From positions 1,984,001-2,048,000 of the forward strand of contig NZ_NKFL01000006.1 of assembly GCF_002223055.1 (NCBI RefSeq): 64,000 bases of DNA. Direction: 5' to 3'. The notes beneath the pieces were generated by a model that was not told the origin of the DNA, did no database searches, and was given only the letters and a program-made list of their open reading frames with translations. The position numbers and the translations under genes are program-made. Numbering within the stretch: the first letter of the stretch is position 1; every line of letters starts with the position of its first letter. This DNA comes from Burkholderia sp. HI2500. Lineage in GTDB: Bacteria; Pseudomonadota; Gammaproteobacteria; Burkholderiales; Burkholderiaceae. Positions 27,799-37,553 of this stretch are shown in pieces.

Positions 27799-27936
27799 TT
27801 ACCGCACCCAGCGGCACACGCGATGGTGGTGATGATCGAAATGACACACACGGTGCGAATGCGCTTCGGCCAGTGCCGGAGCAAGAACGGCACATGCCAC
27901 TGCGGTGGCCGTCAGGATCTTCGCGATGCGCTTCAT
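27799..27936 (-). CDS. HHHH-motif secreted microprotein (45 aa)
   Basis: ATG at 27936, TAA at 27799. A signal peptide (MKRIAKILTATAVACAVLAP, cleavage near ALAEA) is followed by a mature tail of about 20 residues ending HSHRVCHFDHHHHRVCRWVR. The four-histidine run flanked by two Cys looks metal-binding and matches the HHHH-motif proteins annotated in Burkholderia. GGGAGAG lies nine bases upstream. It is probably co-transcribed with the DUF3761 gene. Confidence 0.75.
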   Translation of the reverse strand: MKRIAKILTATAVACAVLAPALAEAHSHRVCHFDHHHHRVCRWVR

Positions 27937-28250
27937 GAAACTCTCCCGGGTAACTCAACCGGTGATCCGGCTGGTACTTCCTTAACGCCGGTCGTCGACT
28001 AGCCGTGCACCGCATCCACGCGCAATTGACGATCTTTGACATCGCGGCGCCGTCAACGCAGCGAAGCTGACGAATGTCTTTCTTTTCTTTCTGGATCTTC
28101 AGCTTCGCGACCTTTCGGAATTCGAAAGAATGTGAAGCAGGAAACGCGGATCGCACGGAAACCTCCGTGGAACGCGCAAGAAAAAACCGCCACGAAGGCG
28201 GTTTGTCACAAACAGGCGTAAGGACGATGCACGCGAATGCACGGCGGCAG
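27937..28250. other. 314-bp intergenic region with one terminator
   Basis: It should hold the promoter for the HHHH-motif/DUF3761 genes. The only clear element is the cupin gene's terminator at 28184-28204. No further ORF is convincing. Confidence 0.5.
28184..28204 (-). terminator. Rho-independent terminator of the cupin gene
   Basis: An 8-bp stem (AAACCGCC / GGCGGTTT) with a five-base loop, followed by a run of T on the minus strand. It lies 47 bases after the cupin stop. Confidence 0.88.
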
Positions 28251-28685
28251 CTACGCCCCCGCCTCGCCCCACGGTGTCGGCGGCGGCACCGCGCACGGCC
28301 CTTCGACGTCGATCGACTTGAAATCGGCGGGCCCGACGATCTCCAGATACTCCATGTCCGGCGAGTAGTCGAACAGATAGTGGACGATCCCCGGCGCCTG
28401 GTGCACGCAGTCACCGGCCGCCACCAGCGTTTCCTGGTCGCCGTACATGAAGCGCGCCCAGCCCTTCAGCATGATTACGATATGGAACTCGGCCTCGTGA
28501 CGGTGCCAGCCGGTGCCCGCCTCCGGTGCATGATTCGCCCTGACGAGTTGCGCGACGACCTTGCCGTTCGTCGCGGCCGCGATACCGAGATCGCGATACA
28601 GGAAGAAGTCGCGCAGGCCTTCGCCGCGATACGCGGTGTCCTGCGGCTTCACATGGGAAAAGGCGGTGGTGGTCGGCGTGCTCAT
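28251..28685 (-). CDS. Cupin-domain protein
   Basis: This 144-residue single-domain cupin has motif 1 in TGWHRHEAEFHIVIMLKGWARF (His, His, Glu metal ligands) and motif 2 around DCVHQAPGIVHYLFDYSPD. It could be a small metal-dependent enzyme or sensor. No regulator domain is fused. It is separated from the upstream ABC transporter genes by a 93-bp gap with a strong hairpin, so probably not in that operon. Confidence 0.8.
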   Translation of the reverse strand: MSTPTTTAFSHVKPQDTAYRGEGLRDFFLYRDLGIAAATNGKVVAQLVRANHAPEAGTGWHRHEAEFHIVIMLKGWARFMYGDQETLVAAGDCVHQAPGIVHYLFDYSPDMEYLEIVGPADFKSIDVEGPCAVPPPTPWGEAGA

Positions 28686-28741
28686 CGCGGTGCTCCTTCA
28701 TCGAAAGGATCCCGCGTGACAAGCATTTAGCGTTCCAGTAT

Positions 28742-28770
28742 GCGGCGTCGCGGATGATGCGCGACGCCGC
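28742..28770 (-). terminator. Hairpin at the end of the amino-acid ABC transporter operon
   Basis: A perfect 10-bp stem (GCGGCGTCGC / GCGACGCCGC) with a nine-base loop, starting 8 bases after the ATPase gene stop. No T-run. Confidence 0.6.
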
Positions 28771-28778
28771 CTGCCGGC

Positions 28779-29546
28779 TTACTTCAACCGCCCCGACAGA
28801 AACTGCCCGAGCCGTTCGCTCTTCGGATTCACGAGAATCTCCTGCGGATTCCCTTCCTCCTCGATCTTCCCCTGATGCAGGAAGATCACGTGATTCGACA
28901 CGTTGCGTGCGAAACCCATCTCGTGCGTGACGACGACCATCGTGCGGCCTTCCTCGGCGAGCTTCTGCATCACCTTCAGCACTTCGCCCACCAGCTCCGG
29001 GTCGAGCGCCGACGTCGGCTCGTCGAACAGCATCACCTCCGGCTCCATCGCGAGCGCGCGTGCAATCGCCACGCGCTGCTGCTGGCCGCCCGACAGGTGC
29101 GACGGATACATGCCCTCGACGCGCGGCGCGAGGCCGACCTTCTCCAGGTACTTGCGCGCCCGCGCGATCGCTTCGTCCTTGCTGACGCCGAGCACGGCCA
29201 TCGGCGCTTCGATGATGTTCTCGAGCACCGTCATGTGGGCCCACAGGTTGAAGTGCTGGAACACCATCGACAGCTTCGTGCGCATCCGCTGCAGCTGCTT
29301 CTGGTCGGCCACGCGCAGCGAGCCGTTGCGGTCGCGCGTGGTCTGGATCGGCTCGCTGCCGATCGTGATCTGCCCGGAGCACGGCTGCTCGAGGAAGTTG
29401 ATGCAGCGCAGGAACGTGCTCTTGCCGGAGCCGCTCGAGCCGATGATGCTGATCACGTCGCCGGCCTTCGCCTTCATCGACACGCCCTTCAACACCTCGT
29501 TGTCGCCGAACTTCTTGTGCAGGTTGTCAACGGTAAGCTTGTACAT
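28779..29546 (-). CDS. HisP-type polar/basic amino acid ABC transporter ATPase
   Basis: This 255-residue ATP-binding subunit has Walker [10 protein letters not shown] (36-44), the family insertion [15 protein letters not shown], a Q-loop, signature LSGGQQQR and Walker [17 protein letters not shown]. It energises import through the two permeases encoded upstream. Order on the minus strand is binding protein, permease Q, permease M, ATPase, as in the his/arg transport operons. Substrate is probably histidine, arginine, lysine or ornithine, supported by the HutC-like site at 32023. Confidence 0.9.
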   Translation of the reverse strand: MYKLTVDNLHKKFGDNEVLKGVSMKAKAGDVISIIGSSGSGKSTFLRCINFLEQPCSGQITIGSEPIQTTRDRNGSLRVADQKQLQRMRTKLSMVFQHFNLWAHMTVLENIIEAPMAVLGVSKDEAIARARKYLEKVGLAPRVEGMYPSHLSGGQQQRVAIARALAMEPEVMLFDEPTSALDPELVGEVLKVMQKLAEEGRTMVVVTHEMGFARNVSNHVIFLHQGKIEEEGNPQEILVNPKSERLGQFLSGRLK

Positions 29547-29579
29547 GCTGGGTCCTTCCTTGCGAATCTTGCGAATGCG

Positions 29580-30293
29580 TTAATGGCCGCGCGGCGAGAG
29601 GTACGCGAGCCAGCGCGTCTCGAGCTTGCGGAACGCCCAGATGAGCGTGAACACGACGGCGGCGTACAGCACGGCCGCGATGCCGTAGGCCTGGAACGAC
29701 ATGTAGGTGGCCGAATTGACGTCGCGCGTGATCTTCAGGATGTCGGGCACGGTCGCGGTGAACGCGAGCGTCGTCGCGTGCAGCATCAGGATCACTTCGT
29801 TGCTGTAGCTCGGCAGCGAGCGGCGCAGCGCGGACGGCAGGATGATCCGCGTATAGAGCTTGAAGCGCGACATCCCGTAGGCCATGCCTGCCTCGATCTC
29901 GCCGGCCGACGTCGCCTTGATCGCGCCCGCGAAGATCTCGGTGGCATACGCGCATTCGTTCAGCACGAACGCGAGCAGCGTGCAGTTCATCGCGTTGCGG
30001 AAGAACGTGTCGAGCAGCACGTGGTTGTGCACGACCTGCAGGCTGTAGATGCCCGTGTAGCACATCAGCAGCTGCACGTAGAGCGGCGTGCCGCGGAACA
30101 CGTACGTATAGAGCCACACCGGGCCGGAGATCCAGCGGTTCGACGATGCGCGCGCGATCGCGAGCGGCACGGCGAGCGCGAAGCCCAGCGCGATCGACAC
30201 GACCAGCAGCCACAGCGTGATCGCGAGGCCGCTGAAGCGGTAGCCGTCGGTGTAGAGATAGCTTTGCCAGTACTGGCTGACGAGTTCGATCAC
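29580..30293 (-). CDS. HisM-type amino acid ABC transporter permease
   Basis: This 237-residue inner-membrane permease has FRGTPLYVQLLMCYTGIYSL and the EAA loop (ATSAGEIEAGMAYGMSRFKLYTRIILPSALRRSLPSYSNE). GTG start at 30293, overlapping the HisQ-type stop by four bases, is the best choice and implies translational coupling. Confidence 0.9.
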   Translation of the reverse strand: MIELVSQYWQSYLYTDGYRFSGLAITLWLLVVSIALGFALAVPLAIARASSNRWISGPVWLYTYVFRGTPLYVQLLMCYTGIYSLQVVHNHVLLDTFFRNAMNCTLLAFVLNECAYATEIFAGAIKATSAGEIEAGMAYGMSRFKLYTRIILPSALRRSLPSYSNEVILMLHATTLAFTATVPDILKITRDVNSATYMSFQAYGIAAVLYAAVVFTLIWAFRKLETRWLAYLSPRGH

Positions 30294-30979
30294 AGTGCGA
30301 GCCTCCGGACGCCGACGGAATAACGCTTCTCGAGGTGATGCAGCACGACGTTGGACACCGTCGTGATCGCGAGGTAGATCGCGCCTGCAGCCAGCGTGAA
30401 GAAGAAGAAATCGAGCGTGCTCTTGCCGGCGTCCTGCGACGCCTTGACGACGTCGGCGAGGCCGATGATCGACACGAGTGCGGTGGCCTTCACGAGCACC
30501 TGCCAGTTGTTGCCGATGCCGGGCAGCGCGAAGCGCATCATCTGCGGGAACAGGATGCGGTGGAACACGCGCCAGCCGCTCATCCCGTACGCGAAGCCCG
30601 CTTCGAGCTGGCCGCGCGGCACCGCGAGGAACGCGCCGCGGAACGTCTCGGTGAAGTACGCGCCGTAGATGAAGCCGAGCGTGATGACGCCGGCCACGAA
30701 CGGGTCGATGTCGATCTGGTCCCAGCCGAGCATGTCGGTGACGTTGTTCAGCAGGATCTGGATCCCGTAGAACAGCAGCAGCATCAGCACGAGGTCCGGC
30801 ACCGCGCGGATCAGCGTCGTGTAGAAGGTGCCGATCGACTTGAGCATGCGGTTCGTCGACAGTTTGGCGCTCGCGCCGATGAGGCCCAGCACGAGCGACG
30901 CAGCGAGCGACAGCACCGCGAGCTTCACGGTTTCCACCGTGCCGGCCCACAACAGCGGGCCAAATCCTTGGAAGATCAT
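30290..30979 (-). CDS. HisQ-type amino acid ABC transporter permease
   Basis: The permease starts MIFQGFGPLLWAGTVETVKLAVLSL, the usual HisQ N-terminus, and carries TLIRAVPDLVLMLLLFYGIQ and the EAA loop (VPRGQLEAGFAYGMSGWRVFHRILFPQMMRFALPGIGN). A start at 31021 would add 14 residues (MAIDNPATSFWIPH) and is possible; the chosen ATG has GGATC upstream. It is paired with the HisM-type gene by a four-base overlap. Confidence 0.88.
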   Translation of the reverse strand: MIFQGFGPLLWAGTVETVKLAVLSLAASLVLGLIGASAKLSTNRMLKSIGTFYTTLIRAVPDLVLMLLLFYGIQILLNNVTDMLGWDQIDIDPFVAGVITLGFIYGAYFTETFRGAFLAVPRGQLEAGFAYGMSGWRVFHRILFPQMMRFALPGIGNNWQVLVKATALVSIIGLADVVKASQDAGKSTLDFFFFTLAAGAIYLAITTVSNVVLHHLEKRYSVGVRRLAL

Positions 30980-31153
30980 ATGAGGGATCCAGAACGATGT
31001 GGCTGGATTGTCAATAGCCATTACCCGGGCATCAAACGATATCTACGCACTACCTGATGCAGCCTGCTCATCAAGTCGGACGCATCGCGCGAAGCGGGCT
31101 GCACCCACGACAGACGCGGCACGCACCGCAACCGATGCGCGCCGCATGGAAGA

Positions 31154-31927
31154 TCAGCCGCCGTAGACGTCGAACGCGAAGTACTTCTTCTCGAGCTTCT
31201 TGTACGTGCCGTCCTTGATGATGTCGGCGATCGCATGGTCGATCTTCGCCTTCAGGTCGGCGTCGTCCTTGCGCAGCCCGATGCCGGCGCCGTTGCCGAG
31301 CGTCTTCGGATCGTCGATGTCCTTGCCGGCGAATGCGAAGTTCGCGCCGCGCGGCGTCTTCAGGAAGCCGATGTCGGCCTGCACCGCGTCCTGCAGCGCC
31401 GCGTCGAGGCGGCCCGACATCAGGTCCTGGTACACGCCGTCCTGGTTCTGGTACGGCACGACCTGCACGCCCTTCGGCGCCCAGTAGGCCTTCGCGTAGG
31501 TTTCCTGGATGGTGCCCTGCTCGACACCCACCGACTTGCCCTTCAGCGATTCGGCCGTCGGCTGCAGGTTCGCGCCCTTCTTCGTGACGAGGCGCGTCGG
31601 CGTGTTGAACAGCTTGTCGGAGAACGCGATCTGCTCGGCACGCGCCGGCGTCATCGACATCGACGACAGCACGCCATCGAACTTCTTCGCCTTCAGCGCG
31701 GGAATCATCCCGTCGAAGTCGTTCTCGATCCACACGCATTTCGCCTTCAGGCGGGCGCAGATCTCGTTGCCGAGATCGACGTCGAAGCCGACGACCTTGC
31801 CGCTTGCGTCTTTCGATTCGAACGGCGGATAGCTGGCGTCGACGCCGAACCGGATCGTCGACCAATCCTTGGCGTGGGCACCGACCGCGATGCAGGCAAG
31901 GGCAATACTGAGCGCGAGTTTCTTCAT
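31154..31927 (-). CDS. HisJ/LAO-type periplasmic amino acid binding protein
   Basis: This 257-residue protein has a Sec signal peptide (MKKLALSIALACIAVGAHA) and a type II binding fold: FGVDASYPPFESKD, GFDVDLGNEICARLKAKCVW, DGMIPALKAKKFDGVLSSMSMTPAR and LDAALQDAVQADIGFL. The conserved Cys pair of HisJ/LAO is partly present (AKC). It delivers substrate to the two permeases. It heads the operon; the promoter region carries an 18-bp HutC-type palindrome at 32023-32040. Confidence 0.9.
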   Translation of the reverse strand: MKKLALSIALACIAVGAHAKDWSTIRFGVDASYPPFESKDASGKVVGFDVDLGNEICARLKAKCVWIENDFDGMIPALKAKKFDGVLSSMSMTPARAEQIAFSDKLFNTPTRLVTKKGANLQPTAESLKGKSVGVEQGTIQETYAKAYWAPKGVQVVPYQNQDGVYQDLMSGRLDAALQDAVQADIGFLKTPRGANFAFAGKDIDDPKTLGNGAGIGLRKDDADLKAKIDHAIADIIKDGTYKKLEKKYFAFDVYGG

Positions 31928-32022
31928 GGCGTTCCTGTCAGAGGCGAACGGGGCCGGGTTCCGTCGGGCAGCGCCGCCGTGAACCCTTCCAACCCGGAAG
32001 CCGCCCGTTCCGGCGACACTCC

Positions 32023-32040
32023 AAGTTGTACATACAACTT
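32023..32040. promoter_or_regulatory. HutC-type operator upstream of the HisJ-type gene
   Basis: AAGTTGTA-CA-TACAACTT: 8-bp perfect arms around a two-base centre, about 96 bases before the binding-protein start. This matches the TTGTA(n)TACAA form of sites bound by the GntR/HutC group. A hutC gene is present at 41623-42318. Binding is inferred. Confidence 0.6.
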
Positions 32041-32200
32041 TGCCTTTTCGGAGGGTGCGCCAGCAATCCGTGTTTATCTCTAATTGTCGGACCAATAGGA
32101 TCGTGGGTCGCAAATTTCCTTATATTTCAATTAATTGCGAATTACATCGAGCTAAACAACCGCTTTCTCCGCGCGCCGGCGCACGGCCGGGAGCGGGATT

Positions 32201-32953
32201 TCAGTTGTCTAGACCTGCCGATGCCGCACCACGCGGCCCGTCCGCCATGCCGACCGTTTCCAGACCGACCAGCCGGTAGCCGAACTGCAACTCCGTCAGC
32301 AGGTGCCGCGGGCGCGCCGGCACCGGTTCGAGCTTTTGCCGCAGGTTCGTCATGTACACGCGCACGTAATGCGCGCGGTCCGCATCATGGATGCCCCACA
32401 CCTCCGCCAGCAATTGCCGCGCGGCGATCACGCCGCCCCGCGCGCGAATCAGCGCGGCGAGCAGCCGGAATTCGAGACGCGTCAGGTGGACCGGCGTGCC
32501 GCCGCGCGCGACTTCGTGCTTGCCGAGATCGACGGTCACGTCGCCGAACCGCACGATCGACGACGATTGCCCGTCGGCCGATACGAACGCCGCGCGCCGC
32601 AACTGCGCGCGTGCCCGCGCGAGCAGTTCGGGCACGCCGAACGGCTTCGGCAGGTAGTCGTCCGCGCCCGCGTCGAGCGCCGCGACCTTCTCCACTTCCT
32701 GCTGCCGCGCCGACAGCACGATCACCGGCACCGTCGACCACTTGCGCAACTCGCGGATGAAGGTCTTGCCGTCGTCGTCCGGCAGCCCGAGATCGACGAT
32801 CACGAGATCGGGCTTGCTGCTCGACGCATACATCCGCGCCTCGCGGGCCGTCGATGCCTCGCAGGTGTCGAGCCCCTCCTGTTCCAGCGCCATCCGCACG
32901 AAACGGCGGATGTCCGATTCGTCCTCGACGATAAGTACGCGCGATCTGATCAT
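32201..32953 (-). CDS. kdpE: KdpE response regulator
   Basis: This 250-residue OmpR/PhoB-type regulator has a receiver domain (VLIVEDESDIRRFVRMAL; phosphoacceptor in DLVIVDLGLPDDDGK; KPFGVPELLARARA) and a C-terminal winged helix (LTRLEFRLLAALIRARGGVI, then VRVYMTNLRQKLEP). It activates the kdp potassium-pump genes at low K+ or high osmolarity. Its ATG at 32953 overlaps the kdpD stop by four bases. Confidence 0.92.
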   Translation of the reverse strand: MIRSRVLIVEDESDIRRFVRMALEQEGLDTCEASTAREARMYASSSKPDLVIVDLGLPDDDGKTFIRELRKWSTVPVIVLSARQQEVEKVAALDAGADDYLPKPFGVPELLARARAQLRRAAFVSADGQSSSIVRFGDVTVDLGKHEVARGGTPVHLTRLEFRLLAALIRARGGVIAARQLLAEVWGIHDADRAHYVRVYMTNLRQKLEPVPARPRHLLTELQFGYRLVGLETVGMADGPRGAASAGLDN

Positions 32954-34656
32954 GTCCGGCTCTCGTGTTCGATATCGGGCGGCGCACCCAGTGGCAGGCG
33001 AACCTCGAACCGCGCGCCGTGCGGATCGAGCGGCACCGCGCGGATCGAGCCGCCGTGCGCATTGACGATGCTGCGGCACAGCGCGAGCCCGAGGCCGACG
33101 CCGCTGATCGACGATTCCTTGCGTTCGCGCTCGAACGGCTCGAACAGCGGCTCGGTGTTGCGCGCGATGAAGCCGGGGCCGTCGTCCTCGACGAACACGT
33201 ACAGCGTTTCGCCGAACACGCGCGCCCGCACCGCCACGGCCGCGTCCGTGCCCGCATATTTCGACGCGTTGTCGAGCAGGTTCATCAGCACGCGCTCGAT
33301 CAGCAGCGCGTCGACGTCGATCAGCGGCAGGTCGGCCGGCAAGTCGGTGCTCACGTCGCGGCCGGCCAGCACGCCGGCCGAATGCGCGAGCGCGCTGCCG
33401 ACGATCTCGTCGAGCATGTGCCATTCGCGATTCAGCCGCACGCCCTCGCTCTGCATGCGCGCGAGATCGAGCAGGTTCACGACGAGCCCGTGCAACGCCT
33501 CGGCCTGGTTGCGGATGCCGTGCGCGAGCGCCGCCGGCTGCCCGTCGGCGAGCCGCTCGGGCCGTTCCAGTGTCTCGGCGAGCCCGCGGATCGCGGTCAG
33601 CGGCGTCTTCAGGTCGTGCGACACCGCGGCGAGCAGCGCGTTGCGCAGCCGCTCGCCTTCGATGCGGACCAGCGTGTGCTGCGCGACGCCGACGTAGTGC
33701 ACGCGTTCGAGCGCCATCGCGATCGACGAGCACAATGCGTCGATCAGGCGGCGATCGTCGGGGTCGGTGGGGACCGGCTGTGCGTCGCCGAACAGCACGA
33801 GCACGCCGCGCACGCGCATCGGCGCCTTCAGCGGCAGGTACTGCGCGGCCGCGCGCTCGAACGGCGGCAGCCCGCCCCCCGCGCCACGCGCATTCTCGTA
33901 AACCCAGCGGGCGATCGGTGCTTCGACGAACCGGGTGTGCTGCGCCGGCATCAGGTGATCATCCGCATCCGGCAATACGAGCGCGACGCGCACGCCCAGC
34001 AGCGGCGCGATCGTGCCGGTGCAGATCGATGCGATCTGCTCGGTCTCGATCGCCGCCGACAGGTCATGCGCGACCCGGGCCAGCGCCGCGGAGCGCTTCT
34101 CGTTCGCGCGCGCGGCCCGCGCCTCCGCACGCAGGCGCGCCGCGAGCTGGCCGATCGCGAGCGCGACGGCCAGCATCAGCGCGAACGTGAACACGTACTG
34201 CGTATCGGACACCGCGAACGACAATCTCGGCTCGACGAAGAAGAAGTCGAAGCAGCCGACGCACACGAACGCGGCCCAAGCGCCGGCGAGCCGGCCGAGC
34301 CGCAGCGCGATCAGCACGACGGTCATCAGGAACAGCATCACGACGTTCGACAGGTCGAACACGCGCAGCAGCGCGCTGGCCGCGAGTGTTGCCAGCGCGC
34401 ACACGAGCGTGGCGAGCAGCAGCGGCACCGCGTACTGCGACATCCACACCTGCGTGCGCGGTCGCGCTTCGCGCACGGCCAGCATCGGCTGCGTGTCGGG
34501 CCCGGCGCCCGCGATGCGGTCGGCCAGCATCGCGCATGCGCGCAGCACGCCGCGCCAGCGGTCGCGGCGCACGCCGTCCCCGCCGCCGCGGGCGGCGGTG
34601 TCCCGCGGCCCCGTTGCCCGTCGATTCGCTTCGCTCACGTTCACATTCACATCCAT
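32950..34656 (-). CDS. kdpD: KdpD sensor histidine kinase lacking the N-terminal KdpD/USP region
   Basis: About 568 residues: a four-helix membrane domain (VPLLLATLVCALATLAASAL; VVMLFLMTVVLIALRLGRLAG; FVCVGCFDFFFVEPRLSFAV), a GAF-like region, HisKA with the phosphoacceptor in AAVSHDLKTPLTAIRG, and HATPase_c (NLLDNASKYAG; GPGFIARN; GVGLGLALCRSIVNAHGG). Usual KdpD is near 900 residues, with an N-terminal P-loop KdpD domain and USP domain; none is encoded here, since only 80 bp and a hairpin separate it from kdpB. Start at 34656 has GGAAG; 34671 is an alternative. Confidence 0.88.
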   Translation of the reverse strand: MDVNVNVSEANRRATGPRDTAARGGGDGVRRDRWRGVLRACAMLADRIAGAGPDTQPMLAVREARPRTQVWMSQYAVPLLLATLVCALATLAASALLRVFDLSNVVMLFLMTVVLIALRLGRLAGAWAAFVCVGCFDFFFVEPRLSFAVSDTQYVFTFALMLAVALAIGQLAARLRAEARAARANEKRSAALARVAHDLSAAIETEQIASICTGTIAPLLGVRVALVLPDADDHLMPAQHTRFVEAPIARWVYENARGAGGGLPPFERAAAQYLPLKAPMRVRGVLVLFGDAQPVPTDPDDRRLIDALCSSIAMALERVHYVGVAQHTLVRIEGERLRNALLAAVSHDLKTPLTAIRGLAETLERPERLADGQPAALAHGIRNQAEALHGLVVNLLDLARMQSEGVRLNREWHMLDEIVGSALAHSAGVLAGRDVSTDLPADLPLIDVDALLIERVLMNLLDNASKYAGTDAAVAVRARVFGETLYVFVEDDGPGFIARNTEPLFEPFERERKESSISGVGLGLALCRSIVNAHGGSIRAVPLDPHGARFEVRLPLGAPPDIEHESRT

Positions 34657-34685
34657 GATCGCTTCCGGCAATTGAAACGCCGAAC

Positions 34686-34720
34686 GGCCCCGCGCACGCC
34701 GCGAAGGCGTGAGCGGGGCC
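34686..34720. terminator. Strong hairpin between kdpB and kdpD
   Basis: 15-base arms (34686-34700 and 34706-34720) pair at 14 of 15 positions around loop GCGAA. It lies 16 bases after the kdpB stop and should reduce or end readthrough into kdpDE. No T-run follows. Confidence 0.65.
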
Positions 34721-34736
34721 GCGACGGCGCGTTCGG

Positions 34737-36821
34737 TCAGATAAACGGCGTCAACAGCATGTCGATCAGCTTGATGCCGATGAACGGCGCGATGATGCCG
34801 CCCACGCCATAGATCAGCAGGTTGCGCCCCAGCAGCTTCTCGGCCGGCTCCGCGCGATACTTCACGCCTTTCAGCGCGAGCGGGATCAACGCAACGATGA
34901 TCAGCGCATTGAAGATCACGGCCGACAGGATCGCCGACGTCGGGCTGTGCAGCCCCATCACGTTCAGCGCGCCGAGCGCCGGATACGTCGCGACGAACGC
35001 GGCCGGAATGATCGCGAAATACTTCGCGAGATCGTTGGCGACGCTGAACGTGGTCAGCGCGCCGCGCGTCATGATCATCTGCTTGCCGACCTCGACCACC
35101 TGCATCAGCTTCGTCGGGTTGCTGTCGAGGTCGACCATGTTGGCCGCCTCCTTCGCCGCCTGCGTGCCGCTGTGCATCGCGACGGCCACGTCGGCCTGCG
35201 CGAGCGCGGGCGCGTCGTTGGTGCCGTCGCCCGTCATCGCGACGAGATGGCCCTTCGCCTGGTGCTCGCGGATCAGCCGCAGCTTGTCCTCGGGCGTCGC
35301 CTCGGCGAGGTAGTCGTCGACGCCGGCTTCCGCCGCGATCGCGGCCGCGGTGAGCCGGTTGTCGCCGGTGATCATCACCGTCTTCACGCCGACCTTGCGC
35401 AGCTCGGCGAAACGCGCGGCGATCCCGTGCTTGACGATGTCCTTCAGCTCGATCGCACCGAGCACGCGGGCACCGTCGGCCACGACGAGCGGCGTGCCGC
35501 CGCGTCGCGCGATGTCGTTGACCGCCGTCTCGACCGCTTGAGGAAACACACCGCCGAGCGCATCGACGTGTGCGCGGATCGCCGACGCCGCGCCCTTGCG
35601 CACCTGACGCTCGCCGATGTCGAGGCCGCTCATGCGCGTGCGTGCGCTGAACGGCACGGTGATGCTGCCGGCCGTCGCGGCCACGTCCAGCGAAAAGCGT
35701 TGCTTCGCGAGCGCGACGATCGAGCGCCCCTCAGGCGTTTCGTCGGCGAGCGACGACAGTTGCGCGGCCTCGGCCAGCGCACGCTCGTCCACGCCCGGCG
35801 CCGGCCGGAACTGCACGGCCTCGCGGTTGCCGAGCGTGATCGTGCCGGTCTTGTCGAGCAGCAGCACGTCGACGTCGCCGGCCGCCTCGATCGCGCGGCC
35901 CGACGTCGCGAGCACGTTCGCCCGCATCATCCGGCTCATCCCCGCGATGCCGATCGCCGACAGCAGCGCGCCGATCGTCGTCGGGATCAGGCACACGAGC
36001 AACGCGATCAGCACGGTCAGGCTCACCGCCGTGCCCGACGCGTTCAGCAGCACGCTGAACTGCGAGAACGGCAGCAACGTCACGCACACGAGCAGGAAGA
36101 TGATCGTCAGCGCGACGAGCAGGATCGTCAGCGCGACCTCGTTCGGCGTCTTGCCGCGCTTCGCGCCTTCGACCATCGCGATCATCCGGTCGAGAAATGC
36201 CTCGCCCGGTTGCGCGGTGATTTTCACGATGATCCAGTCGGACAGCACGCGCGTGCCGCCCGTCACCGACGAAAAATCGCCGCCCGACTCGCGGATCACC
36301 GGCGCGGATTCGCCGGTAATCGCCGATTCGTCGACCGACGCGACGCCGTCGATCACTTCGCCGTCGGCGGGAATCGTGTCGCCGGCTTCGACGAGCACGA
36401 TGCAGCCGGCCGCGAGCTCGTCGCTCGGCACGCGATGGCTGGTGCTGCCGAATTGCTTCGGCTCGTCGAGCACCTTCGCATACACGCGCTTGCGCGCCGC
36501 GCGCAGCGCATCGGCCTGCGCCTTGCCGCGCCCTTCGGCCAGCGCCTCGGCCGCATTCGCGAACAGCACGGTGAACCACAGCCAGCACGCGACCGCGAAG
36601 ATGAAGCCGGCCGGCGCGTCGCCCGTGCCGGCCAGCGCCTGCAACCACAGCACGGTCGTGACGATGCTGCCGAGATACACGACGAACATCACGGGGTTCT
36701 TCAACTGCACGCGCGGCGCGAGCTTGCGGAACGCCTCGCGCAGCACGGCCGTCCAGCGCATCGGCGGCACGCCGCCGACCGGCATCGCCGCTGGATTGAT
36801 CGGGGTTTCGATATGGGACAT
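34737..36821 (-). CDS. kdpB: KdpB, catalytic P-type ATPase subunit of the K+ pump
   Basis: This 694-residue P-type ATPase has the TGES actuator motif (169-172), phosphorylation motif DKTGT (Asp323), nucleotide-binding residues, [19 protein letters not shown] hinge motif and the C-terminal membrane segments. It hydrolyses ATP to drive K+ through KdpA. Here it follows kdpC rather than preceding it. Confidence 0.95.
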   Translation of the reverse strand: MSHIETPINPAAMPVGGVPPMRWTAVLREAFRKLAPRVQLKNPVMFVVYLGSIVTTVLWLQALAGTGDAPAGFIFAVACWLWFTVLFANAAEALAEGRGKAQADALRAARKRVYAKVLDEPKQFGSTSHRVPSDELAAGCIVLVEAGDTIPADGEVIDGVASVDESAITGESAPVIRESGGDFSSVTGGTRVLSDWIIVKITAQPGEAFLDRMIAMVEGAKRGKTPNEVALTILLVALTIIFLLVCVTLLPFSQFSVLLNASGTAVSLTVLIALLVCLIPTTIGALLSAIGIAGMSRMMRANVLATSGRAIEAAGDVDVLLLDKTGTITLGNREAVQFRPAPGVDERALAEAAQLSSLADETPEGRSIVALAKQRFSLDVAATAGSITVPFSARTRMSGLDIGERQVRKGAASAIRAHVDALGGVFPQAVETAVNDIARRGGTPLVVADGARVLGAIELKDIVKHGIAARFAELRKVGVKTVMITGDNRLTAAAIAAEAGVDDYLAEATPEDKLRLIREHQAKGHLVAMTGDGTNDAPALAQADVAVAMHSGTQAAKEAANMVDLDSNPTKLMQVVEVGKQMIMTRGALTTFSVANDLAKYFAIIPAAFVATYPALGALNVMGLHSPTSAILSAVIFNALIIVALIPLALKGVKYRAEPAEKLLGRNLLIYGVGGIIAPFIGIKLIDMLLTPFI

Positions 36822-36841
36822 GAGTGACTCCGTGGTTCCTG

Positions 36842-37543
36842 CTATTGCTTCGCGCCGGCCGCGTGGCCGAATGCGCGGTCCAGCGCGAGGTTCAGGTCGA
36901 GCACGCGCACGCGCGGTTCGCCGAGCACGCCGAGCTGGCGCGGCAACGCGATCCGATCGACCAGCGCCGTGACCTGTGCGGCATCGACGCCGCGCGCCTG
37001 CGCGACCCGCGCCGCCTGCAGCCGCGCGTTCGCGACCGAGATCTCGGGATCGAGCCCGGACGCCGATGCGGTCACCGCATCCGCCGGCACCGGCGTGCCG
37101 ACGGCGAGCGCGTTCTCCTGCCGGTAGGTACGCACCCGCTGCGCGATATCCGCGAGCAGCTTCTTGCTGGTGGCGCCCTGGTTGCTGGCGCCGCTACCGG
37201 CCGCGTTGTACGGCTGGTCGACCGTCTTCGACGGATCGGCCGGATCGGTGCCGACCGTCGCGCTCGGCCGCCCGTGGAAGTAGCCGGCACGCGTGAACTG
37301 CTGCCCGATCACCGCCGAGCCGACCGTCGTGCCGTGCTGCTGCACGAGACTGCCGCGCGCCTGCGACGGGAACAGCACGTTCGCGACGCCGGTGGTGAGC
37401 AGCGGATACGCGATGCCCGTGACGAGCATGAACAGCACCGACGACGCGATCACGGGCCGCACGAGGCCGCGCGTCGCCGCGCCGAACGAAGAACCGGGTG
37501 CCGGCGCGGCGGCGGCCGCTGCCTGGCGATTGCCTTGCATCAT
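36842..37543 (-). CDS. kdpC: KdpC, accessory subunit of the K+ pump
   Basis: The 233-residue protein has a single N-terminal helix ([25 protein letters not shown]), then [50 protein letters not shown] and [29 protein letters not shown], all typical KdpC. It stabilises the KdpA-KdpB complex. It lies between kdpA (10 bases upstream) and kdpB (20 bases downstream), unlike the classical A-B-C order. Confidence 0.93.
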   Translation of the reverse strand: MMQGNRQAAAAAAPAPGSSFGAATRGLVRPVIASSVLFMLVTGIAYPLLTTGVANVLFPSQARGSLVQQHGTTVGSAVIGQQFTRAGYFHGRPSATVGTDPADPSKTVDQPYNAAGSGASNQGATSKKLLADIAQRVRTYRQENALAVGTPVPADAVTASASGLDPEISVANARLQAARVAQARGVDAAQVTALVDRIALPRQLGVLGEPRVRVLDLNLALDRAFGHAAGAKQ

Positions 37544-37553
37544 GATGTTTTCC

